64,000 bases of DNA. Source: JBCBWG01 sp038523925 (GTDB lineage: Bacteria; Pseudomonadota; Alphaproteobacteria; Rhizobiales; Hyphomicrobiaceae). The stretch spans positions 1 to 64,000 of the forward strand of contig JBCBIY010000013.1 of assembly GCA_038523925.1 (NCBI GenBank). Direction: 5' to 3'. How positions within the stretch are numbered: the stretch's first letter is position 1; each line of letters starts with the position of its first letter. The position numbers and the translations under genes were made by a program. The notes beneath the pieces were generated by a model. The model was not told the DNA's origin and made no database searches. It worked only from the letters and a program-made list of their open reading frames with translations. This document shows positions 33,885 through 43,711 of the stretch, in pieces.

Positions 33885-34453
33885 GCTGCACACCGGCGTA
33901 TCTGGCTCTTGAGCGCCGCGCGTTGTTCAGCGTTGAGCGCGTCGAACAGATTTCGATGCGCCGCCAACGGAGAAAAGCTGTCGCCCGACGCCGTCACGAA
34001 CGTGCGAACAGGCAAGTCCTTCACCGGGGTCCCCGCAGCAGCGCACAAGCCCTTCACGGAGATTGAGAACGAGCCCTTGCCCGTGGTCGCTGCCCGGCGC
34101 GAGCGGATCCGAGCCTGCGTCGCCTCAAAGCGCGCGACGTCATTGCCTGCGAGCTTGCCGACGAACACAGCTTCATCGCGGCCGGGCTGTAGTCCGGGCC
34201 GCAGGTTGGATCTCACGATCTCAAGCGGGAACGTCTCAACGATCGGCGCGCTAGCGTCGTCTGGCCGGAATGCGAGCGTCATGACCACATCGCCTGAAGC
34301 AAGCGCATAGCTATTAGGAATGGCCACGGCAGCCGACATCCGCGCCATTTGCGGGTCGAGAGGGTTGAGGCGCATGGCCTTCGGCAGGCACGCCGTGAGT
34401 GACATCGCAGCGATCGCGAGCGCGACAACCGCCGGCGCTGATGGAGACCTCAT
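33881..34453 (-). CDS. Putative lipoprotein, unknown
   Basis: The ATG at 34453 gives 190 residues with a lipoprotein signal ending in LTAC (lipobox cysteine near residue 22). The mature part has mixed beta/helix character and three further cysteines; it ends ALKSQIRRCAA. A longer frame to 34861 is an antisense shadow of the gene at 34524. It is divergent from that membrane protein gene. No named domain is recognised. Confidence 0.6.
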   Translation of the reverse strand: MRSPSAPAVVALAIAAMSLTACLPKAMRLNPLDPQMARMSAAVAIPNSYALASGDVVMTLAFRPDDASAPIVETFPLEIVRSNLRPGLQPGRDEAVFVGKLAGNDVARFEATQARIRSRRAATTGKGSFSISVKGLCAAAGTPVKDLPVRTFVTASGDSFSPLAAHRNLFDALNAEQRAALKSQIRRCAA

Positions 34454-34523
34454 GTCCGATTTCCCTTGAATAATTTCTGCAAAACAATAAATATTTGCGA
34501 ATTGAGGCAACACAAGGTCGATC

Positions 34524-35075
34524 ATGCAGGATCTGGAAAACCGCGACCGGGCCCAGCGCGCCAGCCGCCGGATGGCACTCGCAACGCGCGTCTTGATGGC
34601 GATTGTCTTGCTCGCGCCGGTCGTCGCGGCCGTCTGGTTCGCGATCGATCGGGCGCCGTTTGAGGCGCTGGCCCGGGCACGCTTCGGCCCGACGACGTCG
34701 CTGTCGAGCGCGCTGCAACTGACGCTCATTGCTGCGGTCCTGCTTGTGCAGGCCGGCCTGCTGGCCGCCGCGCTCAACGCGCTTGCGAGCGCCTTCCAAC
34801 ACCTCGCCGCGCGCGACCCGCTGAACGCGTCAGCCGCCCGCGCGATGCGAGCGAGCGGCATGCTTCTGGGGCTCGCGACGCTGGCTGCGATCGCGCTGCA
34901 AGTGCCGCTCTCCTACGCCGTCACGATGCTGAACGGCCCCGGCGCACGGGCAATCTCAGTCGCGATCTCAAGCGGTCATATCGTAGGCCTCTTTGCCGCC
35001 GCAGCCCTCATTGCGATCGGCCACGTCCTCACGCTCGCAGCCGAAGTGCGCGCCGACCAAAAGCAGTTCGTCTGA
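34524..35075 (+). CDS. DUF2975-like membrane protein
   Basis: The 183 residues form four membrane helices (about 22-42, 67-90, 110-130 and 148-172), separated by short loops. The layout matches DUF2975 proteins, which commonly sit directly before a small Cro/YozG-type regulator, exactly as here: the regulator starts three bases after the stop. The pair may sense a membrane state and control its own transcription; this is inferred from the known association. Confidence 0.65.
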   Translation: MQDLENRDRAQRASRRMALATRVLMAIVLLAPVVAAVWFAIDRAPFEALARARFGPTTSLSSALQLTLIAAVLLVQAGLLAAALNALASAFQHLAARDPLNASAARAMRASGMLLGLATLAAIALQVPLSYAVTMLNGPGARAISVAISSGHIVGLFAAAALIAIGHVLTLAAEVRADQKQFV

Positions 35076-35077
35076 CC

Positions 35078-35308
35078 ATGGCGATCATCGTCCGCCTCGA
35101 CGTGATGCTTGCACTTCGCAAGATGCGCTCGAAAGACCTCGCAGCCGAAATCGGGCTGACTGAGGCCAATCTCTCTCTGCTGAAGTCCGGCAAGGTCAAA
35201 GGCGTGCGCTTCGAGACGCTCGCCAAAATCTGCGCGGTTCTCGACTGCCAGCCGGGCGACCTGTTGGTCTATGAGCCCGATGATGCAACGGCGACAGACG
35301 GCGGATGA
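35078..35308 (+). CDS. Small Cro/CI-type (YozG-like) transcription regulator
   Basis: The 76-residue product is almost entirely one helix-turn-helix domain: RLDVMLALRKMRSKDLAAEIG, then LTEANLSLLKSGKVKGVRF (recognition helix region), then LAKICAVLDCQPGDLLVY. This is the YozG/HipB-like small XRE type. It is translationally coupled to the DUF2975-like gene. Autoregulation is likely but no operator was identified. Confidence 0.85.
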   Translation: MAIIVRLDVMLALRKMRSKDLAAEIGLTEANLSLLKSGKVKGVRFETLAKICAVLDCQPGDLLVYEPDDATATDGG

Positions 35309-35400
35309 CCGGATTGATCTGATCACGCGCGCGGCAGGCCGCTCAAAGGGCGGGCAGCGCTTGGGCGTTGCGTTGCCGACTGGCCGGGTTATCCAAAGGC

Positions 35401-36030
35401 ATGGCCATCGAAGCAGACAGTGTCGACGCGCGCGTACAGAAGCATTCCGCGTTGGAGGACATCGCCGGGTTCTTCACGGGGCTCACGCTCGTTGCCCTGT
35501 CGCTGCATCTCCTGGCCGCGGCAGGCCTCGTTACCGGGCAGACGGCTGGTGCCGCGCTGCTTGTCGCCTATGCGTTCGACTGGCCATTCGGCGTCGTTTT
35601 CTTCGTCGTCAACATCCCGTTCTATGCGGTCGCCATCGCACAGATGGGCTGGGGGTTCACGTTGAAGACGCTCGCAGCCGTCGCGCTGTTGTCAGGCGCG
35701 ATGTTGGTGTTGCCGCCGCTGCTACCGTTTGCCGAGGGGCTCAACCCCGCGGTGGCCGCCATCGTCGCGGGCGTGCTCTCAGGCGTCGGCCTGCTCGTCC
35801 TCTTCCGCCATGGCGCAAGCCTCGGCGGCATCGGCATCGTCGGGCTCTGGCTGCAGGACCGGATCGGACTGCAGGCAGGCTGGTTTCAACTTTGCGTCGA
35901 CGCCGTCATCTTTGCAGTCGCGCTGTTTCTCCTCGACTGGCAGCTCGTCCTTTGTTCGCTGGCCGGCGCGGCCGTCATGAACGTGCTGCTCGCGCTCAAC
36001 CACCGCAAAGACCGCTACATCGCGCGCTAG
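35401..36030 (+). CDS. YitT-family (DUF161) membrane protein
   Basis: Starting at ATG 35401 the product has 209 residues with five to six hydrophobic helices. The pattern matches YitT-family proteins: FFTGLTLVALSLHLL, then GVVFFVVNIPFYAVA (family signature with N-x-P), and GGIGIVGLWLQDRIG. Inner-membrane location; function unknown. The frame could extend to 35368. It may belong to the same transcript as the regulator gene 92 bases upstream. Confidence 0.8.
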   Translation: MAIEADSVDARVQKHSALEDIAGFFTGLTLVALSLHLLAAAGLVTGQTAGAALLVAYAFDWPFGVVFFVVNIPFYAVAIAQMGWGFTLKTLAAVALLSGAMLVLPPLLPFAEGLNPAVAAIVAGVLSGVGLLVLFRHGASLGGIGIVGLWLQDRIGLQAGWFQLCVDAVIFAVALFLLDWQLVLCSLAGAAVMNVLLALNHRKDRYIAR

Positions 36031-36044
36031 CGTTCGCAGGCGAC

Positions 36045-36066
36045 GCCGGCAGCATCACCTGCCGGC
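36045..36066. terminator. Hairpin between convergent genes
   Basis: GCCGGCAG (36045-36052) pairs with CTGCCGGC (36059-36066) around CATCAC, between the yitT-like stop and the stop of the minus-strand exported protein. Only a weak AT-rich tail follows, so termination efficiency is unclear. Confidence 0.45.
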
Positions 36067-36086
36067 ATAAATGGTTGGTCCGCCTG

Positions 36087-36506
36087 CTAGAGCTTGGCGG
36101 CGTTGCCGGGCACGATCTGTCTGACTGGGCCCATAAGCCGCTTCAGCCCGACGCTGTGATGTTCGATGCCGGCGCCCGTGCGGATGACATCGGTGCAGAA
36201 CGTGATGGACTGGGCTGGGACATCGACGCAGTAGCTCGACGTCTTCGAGACGGCCCACGTGCCCTCGACCTTGCCGTTTGGTAGGTCAGCGGCGAACCGC
36301 CCATCGGCGCCGTAGAAAAACGGCGTCACGCCACCTTTGCCAAACGGCTTTCCGGGGACGAGATCGACGTAGACGGTGTTGCCCGCCAGATAGCCGCGAA
36401 GCTGCTCGCCGGCGACGCGGTTCTTAGCTGACGCGAAACTTGCGATGCCGACGACAACGACGAACACGAGCCCGGCCAAATATGCCTTTCGTGTGAATGC
36501 GTACAT
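36087..36506 (-). CDS. Small exported protein, unknown
   Basis: From ATG 36506 this gives 139 residues with a signal peptide (MYAFTRKAYLAGLVFVVVVG to about residue 27). The mature part is beta-rich, with GNTVYVDLVPGKPFGKGG and two cysteines (SSYCVDV, ITFCTDV) likely to pair. AGAGGG lies 11 bases upstream. It is divergent from the LysR regulator, which may control it. No family is recognised. Confidence 0.6.
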   Translation of the reverse strand: MYAFTRKAYLAGLVFVVVVGIASFASAKNRVAGEQLRGYLAGNTVYVDLVPGKPFGKGGVTPFFYGADGRFAADLPNGKVEGTWAVSKTSSYCVDVPAQSITFCTDVIRTGAGIEHHSVGLKRLMGPVRQIVPGNAAKL

Positions 36507-36615
36507 TTTGAAGACCCTCTGTGGCGTACCGCGCAATTGCGCTCTGCCATTCGCTAGCGCGGCCTCGAGATAAGCGCTATGCAATGCTTTTGATGGCATT
36601 CATAACTGCGAAATT

Positions 36616-37536
36616 ATGATTGAACCGCGCCTCCTCCGCGTCCTCATCGTCCTGTCGGAGACGCTCAGCGTCTCGCGGGCCGCCGACACGCTCAACGTCT
36701 CGCAGCCGGCGCTCAGTGCGTCCTTGCGCAAACTGCGTGATGCGTTCGGCGATCCGCTGTTTGTGCGAAGCGGCCGCGGCCTTGCCATGACAGACCGCGG
36801 CCGTGCCCTCGCCAATGAGGCGCGCCACGTCCTCGACCAACTCGACCGTCTGACGGCGCCAGAGGCCGCCTTCGATCCCGCGACGGACCCGCTCGTCCTA
36901 CAGATCGCAGCCTCCGACTTCACGATGGGGTCCATCCTTCCGAACGTCATCGCGGAGCTGGCGGTCGCAGCGCCGAGGACCCGGCTTGAGTTTCGCAACC
37001 TCGACATCGCTTCGCTCGAGCAGGCGCTGGCATCGGGCGCCCTCGACTTCGCGATCCTTCCAAGTTCGCTTGCGCCGGAGGGGTTGAACGCTCGGCGTCT
37101 GTTTGAAGAGCGTTTTGTGTGCCTGTTGCGCCGAGGTCATCCGGCGGCAACTGAGCCGCTGACCAAGCGCGCGCTTGCGGAGCTGCGCCACATTCGCGTG
37201 GCACCGGCGCTCACTCGCGGCCGCAGCCCGGCGGATGAAGTGTTCAATGCGTCAAAGCTGAAGCGCGACATTGCGCTCACGGTGCCGAGCTACCAAATCG
37301 TCCCGCCGATTATCGCGGGAACCGATCTCGTCAGCTTCTTTCCAGCACGGTGGGCCGGTAGCCTCGACGACCGCTTCGTGACCCGCAAGTCGCCAATCCA
37401 CATTCAACCGACGACGCTCTCGCTCGTCTGGCATCCGGTTCGCCAAACGACCTCGTCGCACGCCTGGGCGCGGCCGGTCTTCGCCACCGCCGCGAAGGCC
37501 GCCAGCAAAGCGCACCGCAAACTCACGTCGCGATGA
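36616..37536 (+). CDS. LysR-family transcription regulator
   Basis: The 306 residues have an N-terminal winged helix-turn-helix (1-60, SVSRAADTLNVSQPALSAS and LRKLRDAFGDPLFVR) and a periplasmic-binding-like effector domain from about 90. The subtype resembles NodD/SyrM-like regulators. It is divergent from a small exported protein, and its stop overlaps an upstream ATG of the EamA transporter frame (ATGA, 37533-37536). By LysR precedent it could control either neighbour. The effector is unknown. Confidence 0.9.
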   Translation: MIEPRLLRVLIVLSETLSVSRAADTLNVSQPALSASLRKLRDAFGDPLFVRSGRGLAMTDRGRALANEARHVLDQLDRLTAPEAAFDPATDPLVLQIAASDFTMGSILPNVIAELAVAAPRTRLEFRNLDIASLEQALASGALDFAILPSSLAPEGLNARRLFEERFVCLLRRGHPAATEPLTKRALAELRHIRVAPALTRGRSPADEVFNASKLKRDIALTVPSYQIVPPIIAGTDLVSFFPARWAGSLDDRFVTRKSPIHIQPTTLSLVWHPVRQTTSSHAWARPVFATAAKAASKAHRKLTSR

Positions 37537-37676
37537 ACGTGCCGCTTCGGTTGAGCCCGCGCGCTCGCCCCGCGATAGGCACGCCCACGCCGCATCACAC
37601 CGAACGCAAGCTACGGCATGCCCGCCATACCGCGTCCGGCGTATCCCTTGACCAAACACTCGTGCGACACTTCGGA

Positions 37677-38591
37677 ATGGCGACATCATCGGCAAGCAAC
37701 GCGGCAGGCCGCGCGTCAACGAGCGGCAGCATGCGGTCCATCCTGCTGATGGTCTTCGCGATGGGCGTGTTCGTCCTCAATGATACCCTGACGAAATCCG
37801 TCTCGAGCGACCTGCCGACCGGTCAGATCATCTTCATCCGAAACCTCATCGCGACCGTCCTCCTCACCCCGTTCGTCCTTCACCGGCACGGCGTCAGCAC
37901 GATCCTGCAGTCCTATTCCCGCCCGCTGCTCATCAGGAATGTGTCCGAGATGATCGCGGTCATCTTGTTTTTGTCGGCCCTGTTCCGGCTGCCGATCGCG
38001 AACGTGACGGCGGTCTTCCAGCTTGTGCCGCTTGCGATGACGGCGGCGGCTGCGTTGTTTCTCAAGGAGACGGTCGGCTGGCGGCGCTGGAGTGCGGCTG
38101 TGGTCGGCCTCTTCGGCGTGCTGCTGATCATCCGGCCGGGCACGGCAGACTTTTCATGGTGGTACGTCGCCGTGCTCATCTCAGTGGTCGTCGTCACTGC
38201 GCGCGATATCGCAACGCGTTTCATCGCGCCGGCAACACCGACGCTGGTGGTCGTGTTCCTGACCGCCGCGGTCGTCACCATTGCCGGCGTGTTGCTCTTG
38301 CCGATCGAGACCTGGCTCATGCCTGAGCTTTGGCACGTGGCGATGCTCGGCGCCGCAGCGCTCCTTGTCTGCACGGGGTATTACGCGCTGATCGAGGCCT
38401 GGCGAACGGGCGAGGTGTCTGCAACGGCGCCCTTCCGGTACTCGGTTGTGCTTTGGGCGATCGTCTTCGGTTTCTTGTTTCTCGGCGAGGTGCCATCGGC
38501 CATGACGCTGGTCGGTGCCGGGATCGTGATGGCAGCCGGGATCTACACGTTCGTCCGCGAACGCCAGACCAAGGCGCGCGCCACCCGCTGA
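37677..38591 (+). CDS. EamA/DMT-family permease
   Basis: The 304-residue product from ATG 37677 has ten membrane helices in two EamA repeats (for example IIFIRNLIATVLLTPFVL and AVVGLFGVLLIIRPG). It resembles exporters of metabolites of the drug/metabolite superfamily. An in-frame ATG at 37533 overlapping the LysR stop would add 48 Arg-rich residues with no family counterpart, so it is not preferred, though coupling cannot be excluded. Substrate unknown. Confidence 0.85.
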   Translation: MATSSASNAAGRASTSGSMRSILLMVFAMGVFVLNDTLTKSVSSDLPTGQIIFIRNLIATVLLTPFVLHRHGVSTILQSYSRPLLIRNVSEMIAVILFLSALFRLPIANVTAVFQLVPLAMTAAAALFLKETVGWRRWSAAVVGLFGVLLIIRPGTADFSWWYVAVLISVVVVTARDIATRFIAPATPTLVVVFLTAAVVTIAGVLLLPIETWLMPELWHVAMLGAAALLVCTGYYALIEAWRTGEVSATAPFRYSVVLWAIVFGFLFLGEVPSAMTLVGAGIVMAAGIYTFVRERQTKARATR

Positions 38592-38758
38592 TCACGTCGC
38601 GCGCCGGCTGAATGTGCGGCCACTGGTTGCATGGCCGACAAATGCCGAAAAAAGATCGCAAATCGGCAGTCTTGTTGCAACGCAGCGGAACACTCTCAGC
38701 AAATGCGCGTTTTGCGCCTCAATGAGGCCGTCAAACAAACCGGCCCAAGGATGCAGTC

Positions 38759-40369
38759 ATGATGCATATGTCGGGTCTGAACCGGCTCCGGATCGTCGGG
38801 ACCGCCGCATTTTTGGTGGCGTCACTGACCGTGAGCGCACCCACAGTAAGTGCTCAAACCGCTGATATTAAATCTGAAACGACGCCGACGCCCGGATCCG
38901 AAACGGCTGCGGGGTCAGCGCCACGCCTGCCAGATTTTTCGTTCGACACCGTCGTTCAATCGGCAAGGGTTTTGTCCGAGCAAGCCTATGCTGCGCCGCA
39001 GCAAGTCGGCGCCGAATGGTTCCCCAACAGCTACGATGAGTATCGCAAAGTGCGGATGCGGCCCGGGTCCGCGCTTTGGAATGCAGTACCGCCGCAGTTC
39101 GAGCTGCACGCGATGCCGGTCGGGTGGTTGTTCAAGTCCCCCGTCACGCTGTCGATCGTCGATGATGGGGCGTCTTGGTTGCAGACGTTCAAGGTCGAGG
39201 ATTTCATCGACAATCGCGAACGCAAGTCGGCGCAGTTGCCGCGCACGGGCGTGCCGGTCTCGGGCTTCAAGATCAATGGCCCGCTCAACACATCCGACAT
39301 CGCCGATGAGATCATCGTCTTCCAGGGCGCGAGCTATTTTCGCGCGCTCGGCAAGGGTCATGTCTATGGGCTCTCTGCGCGCGGCCTCGCAATCCGTACC
39401 GCAAGCCCGCAAGGCGAAGAGTTTCCAGCCTTCCGCAATTTCTGGGTCGAGCGACCCAAGCCTGGCTCGGACACGATCCGCATCTATGCGCTGCTCGACT
39501 CGCAGTCGACCACAGGTGCGTTTGCTTTCACCGTCACGCCCGGCGAAGCGACCGCCATGGACGTCGAGGCGGTCCTGTTCCCGCGGCGCGACCTGACCGA
39601 GGTCGGCCTCGCACCGCTCACTAGCATGAACATGCTGAACCCGCTCAACCCCGTGCGGGTCGCCGACTTCCGGCCGCGCATTCACGACAGCGACGGGCTC
39701 GCAATCCAAACCGGATCCGGCGAGCGCATCTGGCGTCCGATCAATAACCCAGCGACGCTGCAGCTCTCAGCGTTCCTGGACACCAACCCGCGCGGCTTCG
39801 GCCTCATCCAGCGCCAGCGGACATTCGCGGACTACCAGGACCTTGAAGCCCGCTACGACAAGCGGCCATCGGCCTGGGTTGAGCCGAAGGAAGGGTTCGG
39901 CGAAGGCAGCGTTGTCCTCGTCGAGATCCCAACCGTCGAAGAGATCCACGACAACATCGTCACGATGTGGCGGCCGAAGAACCCGATCCCGGCGGGCAAG
40001 CCCCATCGTATCAGCTACCGCCTGACGTGGCGCAATCACGTGCCAACGCGCTCTGATGGACCTTGGGTCGCAAACTCACGATCCGGCAACGTCAATCTTG
40101 GCCCGCGCGACGGCCGGCGGCGGTTCGTCATCGATTACGTCGACCAAAGCCCATTCACGGGTGAGGACCTGCCGGAAGCAGCCGTCACCGTGTCGGGCGG
40201 CACTGTTTCAGACGTGGTCGTCCAGAAAAACCCTGAAACCGGAGGCCTGCGCGCAGCATTCATCTTCCAGCCTGGCGACCGAGATCGTGCCGACATCCGA
40301 TTGAATCTCGGATCGTGGAATGGCCGCACGCCGGAGACCTGGATCTACCGATGGGTACGAGACCGATGA
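38759..40369 (+). CDS. opgG: Periplasmic glucan biosynthesis protein OpgG
   Basis: OpgG acts in the periplasm on beta-glucans made by OpgH to form osmoregulated periplasmic glucans. The 536 residues have a signal peptide (about 1-32), then the MdoG domain (DFSFDTVVQSARVLSEQAY, DEYRKVRMRPGSALW, ASYFRALGKGHVYGLSARGLA in blocks, and WRNHVPTRSDGPWVANSR near the end). AAGGA precedes the first ATG. The stop overlaps the opgH start as ATGA (40366-40369). Confidence 0.95.
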   Translation: MMHMSGLNRLRIVGTAAFLVASLTVSAPTVSAQTADIKSETTPTPGSETAAGSAPRLPDFSFDTVVQSARVLSEQAYAAPQQVGAEWFPNSYDEYRKVRMRPGSALWNAVPPQFELHAMPVGWLFKSPVTLSIVDDGASWLQTFKVEDFIDNRERKSAQLPRTGVPVSGFKINGPLNTSDIADEIIVFQGASYFRALGKGHVYGLSARGLAIRTASPQGEEFPAFRNFWVERPKPGSDTIRIYALLDSQSTTGAFAFTVTPGEATAMDVEAVLFPRRDLTEVGLAPLTSMNMLNPLNPVRVADFRPRIHDSDGLAIQTGSGERIWRPINNPATLQLSAFLDTNPRGFGLIQRQRTFADYQDLEARYDKRPSAWVEPKEGFGEGSVVLVEIPTVEEIHDNIVTMWRPKNPIPAGKPHRISYRLTWRNHVPTRSDGPWVANSRSGNVNLGPRDGRRRFVIDYVDQSPFTGEDLPEAAVTVSGGTVSDVVVQKNPETGGLRAAFIFQPGDRDRADIRLNLGSWNGRTPETWIYRWVRDR

Positions 40370-42210
40370 CCATGCACGTTCGCTCAGGCGCGCCCGGCGG
40401 CGAGTGGTGGAGCGCGAAACCGATTGATGAAGCGCCGCTCGCGATGCCGCAGCAGGCGCTGTTTAAGGCGTCCGAACTGAGTGAAGCGCGCCGCAATCGC
40501 CGCGCCCGCCAGAACCTGACGGCGCGCGCAATTTCCATTGCCGTTTTCGCGCTGACGATCGCATGCAGCTACGGGTTCGCGATTGGGTTGTGGGACGCGC
40601 TTTCGCTCGATAACGGCGGCAGCGTCCTGCACTATCTGTTCCTTGGCATTTCAGTCGCAACGTTCGGCTGGATCGCGTTTGGCGCCGCCAATGCCATCGT
40701 CGGTGCAGGCGCGCTTCTGATCGGGCGCGGCCAGGACACGATCAAGGCTCCGCCGGTCGGCACGCCGCTGCGCGCGCGCACGGCGTTGCTTTACCCCGTC
40801 TATCACGAAGACCCGCAGGAGATCGCAGACGGCATCCGCACACTTGTGACGGGGCTCGGACGGCTTGAGGTCACCGACAAGTTCGATGTCTTCGTCTTGA
40901 GCGACAGCCGCACAGACGATGCCCGCGCGAACGAGAAGGCTGTCTTCGCCGCGCTCGAAGCCGACGTTCCGGCGCAGACGACCGTCGTCTACCGGAACCG
41001 AAGCGAGAATGCCGGCAAGAAGGCCGGCAACGTCGCCGACTGGGTGCGCACGTTTGGTGGCGCCTACCCGCACTTTATCGTGTTCGATGCCGACAGCGAG
41101 ATGTCGCCTGAAACCGTTCTGCGGCTCGCACTCGCGCTTCAGGCGCATCCTGGCACCGGGCTTATCCAAACGGTGCCACGGCTCATTGGCGCGCGGACCT
41201 GGTTCGCGCGTCTGCAGCAGTTCGCCAACAACCTCTTCGCGCCCGTTTCAGCCGCCGGCTTCGCTGCATGGCAGGACTCATCCGGCAACTACTGGGGCCA
41301 CAACGCGATCATTCGCACCCGCGCGTTTGCTTCCGCTGCCGGACTGCCGGAATTGAGAGGCCCCAAGCCATTCGGCGGGCCGATCCAAAGCCACGACTTC
41401 GTCGAGGCCGCGTTCCTGCGCCGGGCCGGCTGGCGGGTTGCGCTCATCACCAGCCTGACAGGCAGCTACGAAGGCTCGCCACCGAACCTGTTCGAGATCG
41501 CAGTCCGTGACCGGCGCTGGATGCAGGGCAACCTCCAACACGTCGCCGTCGTCCCGAGCCGCGGCCTTGCGCCGATCAGCCGCCTGCACCTTGCAGTCGG
41601 CATCTTCGCCTACATCTCCTCGGCGCTTTGGGCACTCATGATCGCGACCGGCCTTTGGCTGATCTGGCGCGAAGATCGCCGCGAGGTGAGCTACTTCTCA
41701 GACGACAAGACCCTGTTCCCGAACTGGCCGGTGTTCGATCCGCAGCTCGGCCTTTGGCTTTTGAGCGTGACTTTGCTCGCGGTTTTCATGCCAAAAATAC
41801 TTGGCCTCGGCGTCGAGCTTTGGCGCAACACCCAGCGCCGCGTGACCTGGCTCCAAGCCGGACGTCTGATCGGCGGCTGGTGCTTTGAGCTTGTCTTTAG
41901 CGCGCTCATGGCGCCGACGCTCATGCTAATGCAGCTTCGATCTCTGGTGCAGATCCTAACCGGGCAAGATAGCGGCTGGAACCCGCAGAACCGGAAAGGC
42001 TCAGTCATCACCCTCGGGGAAGCGCTGCGCTATCACGCGGTACACGTAGTCACCGGCATCGCGATCGGCATCTTTTGCGTCTCACACTCCTGGTACGCGT
42101 TCGCCTGGATCAGCCCCGTCGTGCTCGGCCTCTTGCTGTCGCCGCTTCTGACAGCCTGGTCGTCCCAGGAGCCAGACGCCGCTGGCGATTTGCTGGCCAC
42201 ACAGAGCTAG
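40366..42210 (+). CDS. opgH: Glucan glucosyltransferase OpgH
   Basis: OpgH makes the beta-1,2-glucan backbone from UDP-glucose in the inner membrane. The 614 residues include several membrane helices, a GT2 catalytic domain with TALLYPVYHEDP, the DxD-type DADSEM, HDFVEAAFLRRAGW and the acceptor motif RRWMQGN (Q-x-x-R-W-like). Two further helices form the C-terminal membrane region. Start at 40366 overlaps opgG; an in-frame ATG at 40351 is possible. Confidence 0.95.
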   Translation: MTMHVRSGAPGGEWWSAKPIDEAPLAMPQQALFKASELSEARRNRRARQNLTARAISIAVFALTIACSYGFAIGLWDALSLDNGGSVLHYLFLGISVATFGWIAFGAANAIVGAGALLIGRGQDTIKAPPVGTPLRARTALLYPVYHEDPQEIADGIRTLVTGLGRLEVTDKFDVFVLSDSRTDDARANEKAVFAALEADVPAQTTVVYRNRSENAGKKAGNVADWVRTFGGAYPHFIVFDADSEMSPETVLRLALALQAHPGTGLIQTVPRLIGARTWFARLQQFANNLFAPVSAAGFAAWQDSSGNYWGHNAIIRTRAFASAAGLPELRGPKPFGGPIQSHDFVEAAFLRRAGWRVALITSLTGSYEGSPPNLFEIAVRDRRWMQGNLQHVAVVPSRGLAPISRLHLAVGIFAYISSALWALMIATGLWLIWREDRREVSYFSDDKTLFPNWPVFDPQLGLWLLSVTLLAVFMPKILGLGVELWRNTQRRVTWLQAGRLIGGWCFELVFSALMAPTLMLMQLRSLVQILTGQDSGWNPQNRKGSVITLGEALRYHAVHVVTGIAIGIFCVSHSWYAFAWISPVVLGLLLSPLLTAWSSQEPDAAGDLLATQS

Positions 42211-42235
42211 ACGCGATGCATCGATGACCTGAGAA

Positions 42236-42784
42236 TTAGCTCTCAGAGCGCACCACACGGCCGACAAACGGCAGCTCGCGATAGCGGTACGCGAGGTCCA
42301 TTCCGTAGCCGACTACAAAATAGTCCGGGCACTCGAATGCCTTGAAGTCCGCTTCGATCTCGGCTGAACGGCGCACGGTCTTATTGAGCAGGACGCAGGT
42401 CTTAATCTGAGAAGCGCCACGCGCGCTGATCAGATCTTTGGCAAATGCGAGCGTTCGGCCGGATTCCAGAATGTCGTCAATCAGCAGCACGTCGCGACCG
42501 GAGACATCGAGATCGATGTCGCGCAGGATCTGCACGCTGCCGGTCGACTGCGTGCCCTTCCGGTAGCTCGACAGGGTGACGAAATCGACCTCGGGGCCCA
42601 GCCCGACGGACTGCATGGCGCGCAAGAGGTCGGCTGCGAAGATAAAGCTGCCCTTCAGGATCGCGATCACCAGCAGGTTCTTGAAGTCGGCATCCGAAAT
42701 CTCATCGGCGAGCGACTTGATTCGCGCCTGAATTTCAGCCGCGGAAATCAGAACCTCGATGTCGCCCTCTTTTATCGCCGTCAT
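42236..42784 (-). CDS. hpt: Hypoxanthine phosphoribosyltransferase
   Basis: A purine salvage enzyme turning hypoxanthine or guanine into IMP or GMP. The 182-residue product from ATG 42784 (AAGGAGGTGG upstream) contains the PRPP loop VLLIDDILESGRTL (about 98-111), the flexible SSYRKGTQSTG, and the C-terminal base-binding DYFVVGYGMDLAYRYRELPF. The open frame runs further to 42841 without a ribosome site. It is divergent from ftsE. Confidence 0.93.
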   Translation of the reverse strand: MTAIKEGDIEVLISAAEIQARIKSLADEISDADFKNLLVIAILKGSFIFAADLLRAMQSVGLGPEVDFVTLSSYRKGTQSTGSVQILRDIDLDVSGRDVLLIDDILESGRTLAFAKDLISARGASQIKTCVLLNKTVRRSAEIEADFKAFECPDYFVVGYGMDLAYRYRELPFVGRVVRSES

Positions 42785-43054
42785 GGTGAGCCACCTCCTT
42801 GCCTCGGCGAGCGCCCTGTGGCGTCCGCCCGTCCCGGTCATCTCATCTGAAAACAGTTCTGTGTCAGTGCTTTGCAGGGCCGGCCATCACGATGGCCCGA
42901 AGCCGCCTGCAAACGTGTCCGAGGTCTGTGAAATACTCACTCAGACGCCACATTCATCGCCGATTGATCGCGCCTTCTGCTTCGCACATAAGACCCGGGG
43001 CTCCAAGCGGCGGCGCGCGAGCGGAGCCTTACGGGAATTGAGGGACGTCAACAC

Positions 43055-43711
43055 GTGATCCGGTTCGACAATGTGTCGTTGCGCTACGGCACGGCTACGG
43101 AGGTTCTCCGTGACGTGTCGTTCGATCTGGCACCCGGTTCGTTTCACTTTCTGACCGGTCCGTCCGGCGCGGGTAAGACGACGCTGCTGCGCCTGATGTT
43201 TCTGTCGCTCGAGCCGACGGCCGGGCGCATGGACCTATTCGATGAGACCGCGAACCGGGCGGGGCCGGCCAAGCGCGCAGAACTCCGCCGCCGGATCGGG
43301 ATTGTGTTCCAGGACTTCCGCCTGCTCGATCATATGACGACGTGGCAGAACGTAGCGCTGCCGCTGCGCGTCATCGGACGGCGCGAGAGTGAGTACAAAG
43401 AGGATGTGACGGACCTGCTGCAATGGGTTGGCCTCGGCGACCGGATGCATCAGTTCCCGTCGGTTTTATCGGGCGGCGAAAAACAACGCGCGGCCATCGC
43501 GCGCGCTGTCATCGGCAAGCCCGAGCTGCTGCTGGCCGACGAACCGACCGGCAACGTCGACCCGCAGATGGCCCGGCGGCTGCTGCGCCTCTTCATCGAG
43601 CTCAATCGGCTCGGCACTTCCGTCGTTATCGCAACGCACGATCACCAGCTCATGCGCCAGTTTAAGGCGCCGCGGCTCGAACTGCACGAGGGTCATGTCC
43701 GGATCATATGA
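43055..43711 (+). CDS. ftsE: Cell division ATP-binding protein FtsE
   Basis: FtsE pairs with FtsX to control septal peptidoglycan hydrolases. The 218 residues are an ABC ATPase: Walker A GPSGAGKTT (about 36-44), Q-loop VFQDFRLL, signature LSGGEKQR, Walker B LLLADEPTG and the switch His in ATHDHQLM. The start is GTG at 43055 after GAGGGA. The end overlaps ftsX by 17 bases. Confidence 0.95.
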   Translation: MIRFDNVSLRYGTATEVLRDVSFDLAPGSFHFLTGPSGAGKTTLLRLMFLSLEPTAGRMDLFDETANRAGPAKRAELRRRIGIVFQDFRLLDHMTTWQNVALPLRVIGRRESEYKEDVTDLLQWVGLGDRMHQFPSVLSGGEKQRAAIARAVIGKPELLLADEPTGNVDPQMARRLLRLFIELNRLGTSVVIATHDHQLMRQFKAPRLELHEGHVRII